From positions 13,897,040 through 13,961,039 of the forward strand of contig NC_064042.1 in the NCBI RefSeq assembly GCF_932526225.1: 64,000 nucleotides of DNA. Reading direction: 5' to 3'. Below, piece by piece: positions 28,101-40,100 of this stretch; positions within the stretch are counted from its first letter, which is position 1; every line of letters begins with the position of its first letter. Made by a program: the position numbers and the translations under genes. This stretch comes from Nematostella vectensis (lineage: Eukaryota > Cnidaria > Anthozoa > Actiniaria > Edwardsiidae). The notes under the pieces are model-generated. The model had not been told where the DNA came from. It searched no databases and saw only the letters and a program-made list of their open reading frames with translations.

Positions 28101-31100
28101 CACTGAGATATTATAAAGATTTATATGAAGAATTTAAACTTAAAACATTGAAAAAAAAAAATGAGTAACCAGCTCTTCTGCAGCTACTACCTTATTACAC
28201 TTAATTTTCGCGTCACCCTCAATTTCGCGATTTTCGTGATTTTAAAAGATTCGCGAAAATAAAGTGTCGCGAAAATTAGGATGCGCGAAAATTAAGTGAG
28301 TACACAAGAAGCCTTTGGGGGAATATTGGCCGTTTAATAAGCACCTTGTCTATTAAATCATCTAATGTACATATAGTACGGCAAGGAGTTGAGTTGGACT
28401 TTTATTTACTAAATATACCCCAATTTGTTACAAATTATTTCCGTTTTGATGATTGCAGCACATTTTAATTCCACTTGTTTTGCTTTGATTTCCCCAAAAT
28501 CGCAAAAATAAAGTGATCTGGTCTTGACGAAAGTAGGAAAATCGCAAAAATAAAGTGTCGCGAAATATCGCCATCTCAAAATCGCGAGATTTTGACGTCG
28601 CGAAAATTAAGTGTAATAAGGTACTCACCTTCAGTGTTCCGTTTTGAGTGTAGTTATGCCACTCCAATCTATCCATACCAAACTGCACATGGTATGACGT
28701 CACCCCTACGTCAGACCCATTGACGGAGCTGCCCTGGGTACTAATGTAGCGAACTCTGTGTGTCGTTTGAAGATCGACCTGTAAAAAAGGCTTGGTATCT
28801 TCTAAAGCGGCGCACCATACTCGTGTGGGGTTCTTCAGGCGAGCATACTGGGGCCGATAAGGGTCCCCCATGTGGGACGACGCAGTTAGTTGCGTGTTGA
28901 GGACGCGGCCATTACTCAGGCCAAGCTCACGACCGCACGCTAAAAGTCCAAATGACATTTAAAATATGAGTTGTCTTTTAACTATAAAAGGTCAGCACGT
29001 GGAATACCAGTGGTAGTAGAAACCGGGTGATCCTTGGTTCTTGAATGCCTCGAAAAAACAACAGGGATCGATAAAGACTAAATATTAAATTTCTTCTTCT
29101 CAAAAACATAATTATTTGTCAGAACAGACATGTTCTCGTGGGTGGCGTATTTAGAGTCGCAGAGTCGCAATTCAGAAGAATTGAAATACGTTTTCAGTAC
29201 TTAGAGCTTAAAATTGCTTCGACTACAGCCGATATGCTGTTTTTTTTGTGGTAATGATTGCATTTGACCACACCCAAAGATTTACCACAGAGGGTTGAAT
29301 CTATTTTGTCGACGATCACAACCGTCATAATAGGAGCCTCCCTTTAATGGGAGCCCTCCCCCCTTCCCCTGAATTCCATCACATATATAGATACACACAA
29401 AGGCCTCGCTAACGACCCTCCTTTACCGAACTTTAGAATTCGATTTAGCAAGGTTCTAATATATTGATATTACCTTCACACCCATATATCTCCACTCTCA
29501 TACAAATGAACAGGAACCACTTCGTCGGAACGATAGATATATAACGGGTTCTGATAACAGTTTTCAAATAGTTGCGAACAATACCATTCGCGTCTGAGTT
29601 CGCCTGGAAAGTCTGAAATGAAAACAATGAAATCTTTTATAGCGGAGATCCCATACCTGAGAAAAAGTGGTATATAAGAAAAATATGGTAACAAATATTG
29701 GTAACCCATCGACTCGAGTTTCAGTGACTCGTCCGTCCATTCCCAAAAAGCATCGTATGACAACAAAACTTGACAGGTGTCATATATGTGTCAAGGGAAG
29801 TGCAAAACTGTGGTCACGTGGTTTGTGACGTCATCGATGACGTCACTAGAAGCAAAAATATGATGTCATCAAAAATAAAAATATTTATATTTCACGAAGG
29901 AAACAACGTATGGCAACCAAACTTGGTAGGTGTCATTTGTGTCAAGGGGGGTGCCAAGATATGGTCACGTGATGCGTGGCGTCATCGATGACGTCACTTT
30001 AAGCAAAACTATCCCGATGTCATATCTATATTTATATCTCCTAAACGAAACATATATCCTAAACGAAACATCAAATGACAACCAAACTCGGTAGTTGTCA
30101 TGTTGGTGTCAAGGGGGGTGCTCCAATATGGTCACGTCAGTATTACGTCAGCGATGACGTCACTAAAAGAAAAAAACGTGATGAAAAGCAAAAAAATCAT
30201 CTCTTGAAAGAAACATTGTTTCACAACCAAACTTGGTAGGTGTCATGTATGTGTCAAGGGGGTGCCTTGATATGGTCACGTGATGCGTGACGTCATCGAT
30301 GACGTCACTTTAAATAAAATGTCATATCTACATTCATATCTCCTAAACGAAACATCATATGACAATCAAACTCGGTAGGTGTCATGTTGGTGTCAAGGGG
30401 TGCTCCAATATGATCACGTGATTGTTACGTCATCTATGACGTCACTAAAAGAAAAAAAGTGATGAAAAGCAAAAAATTCATATCTCTTGAAAGAAACTTT
30501 CTTTCATAACCAAACTTGGCAGGTGTCATGTTGGTGTCAAGGGGGGTGCACGGATATGGTCACGTGATTTGTGACGTCTAGGATAACGTCACTAATGTTA
30601 TTATCTCATGAATGAAACATCATGACAACTAATCTTGGTATGTGTCATGAAGCTGTCAAGGGGGGTGCACCAATATAGTCACAAATGACGTCACTAGAAG
30701 CACAAATATGCTGACGTCATCAAAATAAAAAATATATATTTCATTAAAAAAACAACCAAAAAAAAACAACCCAACGCGGTAGGTGTCATGTTGGTGTCAA
30801 GGGGGTGCTTCAATATGGTCACGTGATTGTGACGTCATCAATGTAGGAAACATTCATATCTCGTGAAAGAAACATTGTATTGCTGTGTTTACACTTGAGC
30901 GCCTACTTAGGTTCGGTTATATGATATCTCAACCCCGGTTGGCGGTGAATGCGTTCACATTAGCTGATTTGACCTAAGTTCATCTGTCAGTAGCTGTCTA
31001 AGGTGTCAAATGCTCGTCAATACAAAAATTGGCGGCCAAGGGTTAGCGCGCCTTAACGATGAATAACATCAGATCTATTGCCGCTGCATGCATTGTATTT

Positions 31101-34100
31101 TCCTTTACATTTCTTGTTCTTTTACGGCGACTACGAGCCATAAGAACGAGAAAGATTATTCTGCTCAACCATCTGCGAAAGATACGAAGGCGAATGCTTT
31201 TGCTGGCGCTTTCAAGGCGAAACCAAAGAGTAGCTCGACCTCGAATTAGAAATTCTCGCCGGGCATGGGTGTGGCCGAGGAACCAGTACTGGTTTGATAA
31301 CTTATTGCAAGGTTCGTACGTCGACGAATGGTGGAAAGAAAACTTCAGAATTGAGAAAACAACATTCGAATGTTTTGTGCGTTTAGTAGACCCGCATATG
31401 GCGAAGAAAGACACCAAGATGAGGGAAGCAATTCCTGTACCAAAGCGAGTGATGGTGGCGCTATGGAGACTTGCCACAGGAGATAGTTACCGAACGGTCT
31501 TCAGTTCGGCATCGGTCGCTCTACAGCGATGCACATTACTCATGAATTCTGTAAACTAATCGCAAGTCTTGCTTCAGAATTTATCAAATTTCCCGTAACC
31601 GAAGACGACCTTAATAATAACATCAAAGCATTTACATCAAAATCACGTTTCCCCCAAGTCGTTGGTGCAGTCGACGAAAGTCATATCGCCTTAAAATCAG
31701 TTCCGGTAGACAAAAGGATTGACTATTTTAATAGTAAGCAGGAATACTCCATTGTCGTACAAGCAGTTGCTAACGCTTCAATGAAATTTCTAGACGTGAG
31801 CACGGGCTATCCGGGAATCGAAGTTTGCATGATGCGCGAATTTTCGGACTGAGCAAATTGAAATGGAACATTGATCAGGGCAGGTGGTTATCTGGAGACC
31901 CCCAAAAACACATTGGTCAATGTAACTGCGGTCCACTTCTAGTCGGAGACTCTGCCTACGCACTATCCACAACGCTCATGAGGCCTTACAAACAAACACG
32001 CACCTTAACACGGATTTGGAGTTCATTCAAGATGCATCGTGCAGACTCCTAAAAAGTTCTTTTTCTCTGCAATTCGGTGAGATAGAATACCTAGGCATTC
32101 TCAGAGTCTATGTTATGTATTTTAATACAAGAAGGCCTTTATTTTTCTTTGATTTATAACATTTTTAGATGAACTTCAATTTTTCACGCAAATGTTCATG
32201 ACATATTGGGTAGGAAACCGAACCTAGGTAGGCGCTCAACTGTAAACACAGCATATAACAACCAAACTTGATAGGTGTCATGTATGTGTCAAGGGCGGTG
32301 CGAATATATGGTCGCGTGATGCGTGACGTCATCGATGACGTCACTAAAAGTAAAACTACCCTGACGTCGAAACATCGTATGACAGCTAAACTTGTTATGT
32401 GTGTGTTTTGTGGGGGAAGGGGTTTAACAAATTGGGCGCGTGATTTGTCAAATCGTTGAAATCGTCAAAAACAGAAATATAATAGAATATTTAAAATTTC
32501 TTAAATTATTAAAGTTCATATAACCTTTCAAAGACTTTGTCAATTCTTTATATTTTCATCTTCCAAATGGTATGTGGTTCTTAAGGACCCTATAAAACAC
32601 GCACTCGCGCGAATAACTCAAATCTGTAATATTGAGGTATTTTGGTCAACCTTCGGAAAAAAGGCCGTGAACTGAAAGGCCCGGGTCCAGTCATTTGTGA
32701 CGTAGATGGAGATGTCAACCATGAGAAAACATATGCGCACTAAACCGGTTCCCGTCTTTATGTCTTCTTAGTTATTGCTGAAGAACGTTGTGTGGTTACA
32801 ACTTTTACCGCCATCTTTATAGAGGAGCCAAGCGCGGCCGCAGGCCGCGCGCGTAGCTCCATAGGCATAGAAATATGGTATAGGTATGCGACTTGGTTTT
32901 TGTGGTCATCGCGCTGGTACCCTGTGGTGTCACTCGCCAGCCAGCCAGTCAGCCGCGCGACTCCCAGGCCCCACTCGGCCCCGAAATGGCGACTAAATAA
33001 TAAATACAAGCACGGAGCAAGGGAAAAAATTCTTGTCGATTATGCGATGATTATTTATTTTGCCTCAAATTTTGTGACTTAAGGATAAAGTCAACTAGAG
33101 GAGAGAGAGAGAGTTTTAGCTAGTAAATTTAGGCAAGTAACAGTTCACATTAAAAAGCGAACACAACCACAAGAAAGCGACCAAAAAAACAATGCAAGGT
33201 GAGTTTCGGACGACGATTTGTATTGTCTATTGAGAATATAACAGTCATTAGGCTTTTTGTTGTCTTTTTGTATGCTTTGAGAATGCGAGTACTTAACTTA
33301 GTAATCAAATTATTTGAGCATAACAGCTTTTGTTTTGACATTCTTCGTTTTATCTATATTCTTGATTGTGTTGAATAAAATACAATACACCAAAATCTGG
33401 AATTCGACTCGAAATTTTCGTCTTTAATAAGACTTCTTCAGGGCAGATTGATTGTGTTGAGATATTTCATAAAGGCTAACCAATATCGTGTTGCATTTGT
33501 CAAATACTGCTAAAGAAGACCGTTCTTGTCTTTATATCCGGTGCTCTTAGTCCTAAGAAGATACATATCCTTAGAAGATACAGCAACTTTTTCAACTTAC
33601 AAGAGAAATTTTTCTCACCGAGGATAAAAAAAAAAACAACCCCTATTTTCAATATGTATTGTCTGCATCTTGCATCTCATGTGTTTATTTTTTTCAAATA
33701 GTTGTGGAAAATTAGTTAGATTATAAATGGCTTGATGAAAATATTGTTTTGAAAGAAAAAATAAATAATTGTTTTCACTCTTTTATAAACCAGGAACTAC
33801 CTGAGGGCCAAGATGAATGCTAAAGACTGGAAGACATGCGAATTAAAAACCATGTCTTGAAGAGAACAGTAGGATGTTCTTATTCACTAGTCATTTGATA
33901 CCCCCACACCCATGGTCCCAGGGAAGGGTGGGGGATTAAACTTTAATAAAAGCCTGTTTCCAAGTTAAGAGTCAAAAACAGTCAATACCACCACCCCTCT
34001 TGACGTATTCTTGTTAAGAATTTACCATTAGACTGTTGACAACTTTGACAGCCATATTTACGCCAGGAATTGTGTTTGTTAACTTTGATGTACTGCATAA

Positions 34101-37100
34101 TTTAAATTATTGAATAAGGCCTGGATCCATTTGGTTGGTACAATAAATAAATCTCAGTAAAGAGCAGGATCCTAGATCCCCCAAAAATACCTCGATCAGT
34201 CAACACAAAAGGTGTTCAATGCTGGCTCCGCTTTTAGGCAGTGCCTAAATCTATATATTATCTTAACCTGGTAGTCAAATGATTATTTAACTTCAGGAAA
34301 CAAATCTGCAAAATTTAGCAAATCTTTTTTAGTCTTTGAATTGTTTTTTCATTGTGCGCGCGCGCTGCATTCGCAATCAAGAATGGCGACATTCTCACGA
34401 GCGCGCGCTGTTTTTGAAACCTACAACAAAACGATATTTTTTTTTCGCATACAATTCTAGACTAAATTATTCTTCGCTTTATTGTGGGTAGCATTGCAAT
34501 AGAAAACAATCCGCCAATATTTTGTGGTATTGCTGTCTCTGAATTTTAACGGATTTAAGGAAATTACGTTGTTTCAGATTATCCCGCCAAAACTTTGAAT
34601 TATTCACTCGATTCAATCTTCTTTCGCGCGGCTAGGAAAATTTTCAAAGATCTGTAGAAAATTTAAATTTTAATCAAATTAAATTCCCTTTTCAGAATTT
34701 GAAAGTTTATCTATGCTTTGTTTTGGCTAGATTGATATAAGTGAAGGTTTTAAGAACTTTAAGCGAGAATGAAGCAAAGATTTGGTCGTTTGGAGCTCCG
34801 CTTTTAGGCAATGCCTAAATATAGATATTATTCCTATTTCACCACCGTATTGAAATATAACCCAGATGGACAACACGTTTAGATGCCCGAAATGCAGCGC
34901 CGAATAAACGTGAAAATGCAGCTAAGCGTGTACAGTTTTTATTTTACTTTGCTGAGTGCAGTGGTAGCTTGTTTTAATAACTGTAAATCATTAGTTAATT
35001 TGACTTATTCTAATGTCGAATGTAGATATTTAAAAAATATATATATAAATCATATTCATCCCAAATATTTACACTTTTGACTCAACTTATGGTGATTATT
35101 CGATTAGCTTTGTCTTACCTTTTGACTTCCTTGTTCTCCATATCTGGTCCACGGTGGCACCTTCGAATCCTCATTTTGATATTCCAAGAAATAGGACTCG
35201 ACATAACCTGAAGTCTTGGATCCCTGTGTCTCTATAGCTGTGACGTCACACTCCCGTCCTAGGTCGATACGCAGATACTGAGCGCTGTCATAAAACCAGT
35301 CCGCACACCAAGAGCTCGACGCATTAAGCCGAGCACGGTGAGCCTCATAGCCTGGTCCTTTTGTTGTCAAGCTGGTTATTTGAGCATCTGGTATGGAACC
35401 GTCTGCTATGCCGAGGGGCTCGTTGCACGCTGGGACATGTGAATACGAAAGAGGTCAGTGTTTCATCCTATTTAGAGGGGGAGAGATGAGAGGGAGGGAT
35501 GAGTCTGTGAAGATTGCTTTCCTTCATGATTGAAAGGGAAGAGAGGTCAGTGTTGTTATCTTATTTTGGGGGGGGGGGGGGGAGAGACCAGATGGAGGGA
35601 TGAGTCTGAAGTTTCCTTTCATTCAGATTGAAAGAGAAGAGAGAAAAGAAAGGAAAAGGACCACTGTTGCACAACAATAACTGATAACGAAATGCATATC
35701 CCGGGATGCATGGGATCTTAGCGTTCCGCTCCGTGTAACTTAGTCACAAGAAAATAGGACAGTAGCACCACAAAAATGGCAAAAACAAAAAAACAAGCCG
35801 CTGTAGCGGGTTGACCAACCAGTTAGAAGCCAACCCACTGTAGCAGGTTGAGCTTCAACCCGTTACAGCGGGTTGAGAACTTTCAAGCTCCTATAGTATA
35901 CTATGGACCCCAAGCCGCTGAACGGGTTGACCAACCGGTTAGAAGCCAAACCACTGTAGCAGGTTGAGCTTCAACCCGTTACAGCGGATTGAGAACTTTC
36001 AAGCTCCTCGTAGTATAGTACTTGGAAGTTTGAGCGCAAGCGCAATTTAAGGGCTCTGAGCGCAGGTTAAATTTGGGGGTTCTGAGCGCGGGTCTAGTTT
36101 AGGGAGGTATTTCCGGCTCCGGGCGCTGAGAAGCGATCCTTCGTTGGCTCATGGGGGTAAGGGCGCCCGGGCGGCGCATGGGAGTCCCCGGCATCGAAGC
36201 TAAGGAGTAGTGACTTTCGCGCAACAAAAGCGCTACGAACAGCAAGACGGGGAAGGGAACTTCCCGAGCACCTGAGTCGTGCTAGGCGGGAGAGCAGAGC
36301 GAAGCGAACAGACGGCGACGGCTCGACTCTCCCGCCGGGCCGTACGAGGTGGTCGGCCTCCCCCTGGCCGACTCACTGATCTAGCGGCAGGCGCCGGGGG
36401 TGTCATGGCGACCGCGTTGGGGAGTGTATTTGGAGCTCCCGTTCATATGGGGTCGAGAGTAGCGAGATCCCCATATGACCTTCAAGGTGATTGGAACCGC
36501 GTTGGTGAGGGTGTGGCTCCAATTCCTGGTGGGGGTTCTGGCGCAGCTACCAAGTCCGACTAAGGCGGGGTGTTTCGATTGTGGTACCTGGATCGTCGCC
36601 CACTCGGTGGTCATCTCGTCAGACGGGTGCGTTTGTTTAAGAAAATAACTTTATTGATAATATAGAATATATATATATATGCTATTTACCAGCTGTCCAT
36701 ATCGTGAAATACCGTGACCGAGGTCTTGAAAATACTGACCGAGGCCGAAGGTCCTCAATAGATTTTCCAACTTTGTTTACCTTACGGGCTTACGGTTGCA
36801 CGAGGCGAGGTTACGCTTCTGACTTTCGTCGATGTTCGTGAAGATTTTGTTCGCTCAAGATCATTAAATAGACTCCATTTTGTATTTCCAGAAATACAGA
36901 ACCTCCAAAGAAGACATTCTATATGTTTTGACCAACAATTTTGTAAAATAATTTAGTCCAAATTGATACGTCGTTCTCAACTCGAATTGATCGTAGAAAT
37001 GTCTTTTTTCGCTTTAAATCCTCCACAGACGATAAGATGAACTTATCTTGAATTAAAATTAAAAATTAAAAATTATCTTGAGCTTAACGAAACGTTAAGC

Positions 37101-40100
37101 TGGTTATGCAGGTAAATTCCTAGAGTGATTATTTGTTTTGATTATACGTTTTTCTTCGTATGACGATTTGCTGCCTTTTCCCAAGTGAACTTTTCAGCAA
37201 ACTTGAAATTGTCGCGCGCGTTGCAAAATCATTATGGCGGGAAATTGTCAAAACACAGGGAGTTTGAAGTCAATAATTCTAGATGAAATGACAAATAAAA
37301 TGCCGTTTTAGTGTAAAGATCTATAACCTCGGGAGTAAAAATCTAGTTTTCGATGGAAATTTTACAAATCAACTCACTATTTCGAGCTTTGGAGGTGAGC
37401 GGTCCGGTACCGCGGAGTCCGGATCGTCGGATACCGGACCTCACTAGAGCCAATCAGAGCGCGCGGTTTGATGGATACCAGTCCCCGAAAAAAATAAAGA
37501 TGGGTATTATCAACTGCCCTCAAATCAGTGATGGTAAGCTTAACAAGCAGGTATGGGCGATCAATGATAAGATCAGGAAGATAAGTGACAGGTTGATGTT
37601 TCCCATCTGCCTCCAGGAGAACTTCTGGGATACGTTTCTCGATGTTTACGGCGTCGATGTTCACAAGGACAGGTGGGGGCTGTTCGACGCTGGGTTTTTT
37701 TCTTAGGAACATCCTCATAGAGTACCGGGCGGGCAACGTGGCAAAAGAGGTCAAAGTTAAAGCGGTATCGGGGCGTGAAGCGGAGGAGCGTGAGGAGTAC
37801 TGGGGTCTGGTCCGAGGTGGCATAGGTTCTGACTTGGCGCGCAGGCGTAATAATGTCGTCATACTTCAGGTTGACCTTTGAGACGTTCGTCATGTTGGTA
37901 GAGGATGCGACAGATGGATGTTGTGAATGATAAGTGGTGGGAGCGTCGAAACTGGCCTCCTGAATCGCTTGATTTTGGAGGGTGTCCTTCTAAATACATC
38001 GAAGTAGGAATATTCTCTTGTCGTAAGATGAAGGAATAATCTATGGCGGGGTAATCATGGCGTGTCTAATATGTGGGGTGTTCTAAATCATTAAGGTCGG
38101 TGCTTGTGTGAGAGCCGTTACGTCATATAAGGATTGGGAGTTATGGCGGGCCGACACAACTGTGTCGTGACGTCATATAAAAACTGACGATCGTACGTAA
38201 GCCGACATAACTGTGTCGTGACGTCATATATAAACTGACGATCGTACGTAAGCCGACACAACCTTTTCGTGACGTCATATAAAAACTGGTACTTGTACGT
38301 ATTGACGACATACTTCATATGAAATTATTGTCTCTACGTATATACATAGAATGGGTTGTGATGATGTCATTCATGGCGCACGTGTTGAGGATGGGTGTCT
38401 TGGGTGCCTGTTTTGTGGTCGAAAGATTATGCCTGAGACGTGTTGATGCGTGCATGAGACGTGTTGCAACGACTGCGTGATTGTTAAGGTTGGTAAGGAA
38501 ATATTTTTTCGAGCTGTGGTACACATTTTGGGTACGACAGAGCTGATGAGCTTATAGACGTCCATGAGAATAGGCATAGTATAAGGAAGAAGTCGGTCTA
38601 CCAGAGAAAATTTCATTTGGACAATATCCTAATCCATTTTGATTTAGGGTATAGTTCTAAGCAAAGTCTGGTGGCTAGGTTCCGTAAGGTTGAGAAGGAA
38701 ATCAGTCGGCTGCACACTGGGAAGTTATACATCCAGCTGAAATTATTTTTTTTCCAAACTACTCCAACTAGATAGTAATAGAGATTGTGAAGTACATGGG
38801 TCCAAAGACATTAAAGTTCTATGAAGAGCTGTGGGAGCGAGTCTGTGATAGTTTGGGGCGGGGATACAAGTCTGGGAATGAGCTCATACAGGGGCTCATA
38901 AGTAGGGGCAATCATCTGTATTATATAAATGTCACAGCGTTTCCTAGGATCAGGCTATTTTTAGACGCGCGCGCACGAACGGGCCAATCAGCTACTTTGA
39001 CGTTGGTCGCGCGCGCGAGTGACGTGAGGTTGCACGCGCAAATTGCAGTTAGGAAGAATATATTTTTATCTATTATCCGTCGGTTTTGTTTGTTTACCAA
39101 AAGAATTGCAAACTAGAATTCAAAGTCATAGGTAGGGTTGGATTCATATTAAAGAAGAGAGCAACAAAAAGACAAAGTACCGAAGAGAGAACATAGCTTT
39201 TTGTCTGAGACTCCGCGTGCAGTTGAGCTCAGCCAAAACGTCAACACAAAGGTTGAATCTGATTGGCTCATCCGCGCGTCTAAAAATAGCCTGATCCTTG
39301 GAAACGCCGTGACACCTATATAGTACCAGAACATGGGGAAGTTGATTGCCCCTACTTATGAGCCCCTGGCTCATAACAAAACGTAGGTCACCAGCGTTCT
39401 CTGCTAAAATGTAGGTATTCGCCACGGGGGGTTTTATCAAAGGAAAATCTTAGATTTGCTTAGTTTTTCCTTCATCTCGAGGGTTATGCGCTCTCTCATT
39501 TGGCCTTCTTTTTTGGTCGTCGAATTTGGTGGGCTGCTTACAAGCGTTCCTTATGATGGACTGACGCACCTCATCGTACTTCTCTGCCTCTCTAGCGATC
39601 AGCTCGAATTCTTGGGCGCTGATGTCGTTGTCGACCAAGGACTTGCTGATGAGGTCGTCTTTGGTGCATCTGGACAACATAACGATGTTGCCATGCTTCT
39701 AAAATGTAGGTATTCGCCACGGGGGGTTTTATCAAAGGAAAATCTTAGATTTGCTTAGTTTTTCCTTCATCTCGAGGGTTATGCGCTCTCTCATTTGGCC
39801 TTCTTTTTTGGTCGTCGAATTTGGTGGGCTGCTTACAAGCGTTCCTTATGATGGACTGACGCACCTCATCGTACTTCTCTGCCTCTCTAGCGATCAGCTC
39901 GAATTCTTGGGCGCTGATGTCGTTGTCGACCAAGGACTTGCTGATGAGGTCGTCTTTGGTGCATCTGGACAACATAACGATGTTGCCATGCTTCTGGACG
40001 TTCTTAACCTCTTGGATACGGATGCCGTCACCGTCGAGACAATAGCGGACACCGCACTTAGGACCCCTAGTGGTATGGCGGCAGTGATACAAACACCGGA

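Noticed and set aside
31043-31477. 144-codon minus frame opposite the transposase
   Set aside because: Antisense shadow of the Harbinger transposase, whose motifs are all on the plus strand.
36279-36614. Open frames in the left terminal repeat region
   Set aside because: GC-rich, overlapping on both strands, and not conserved in the inverted right copy.
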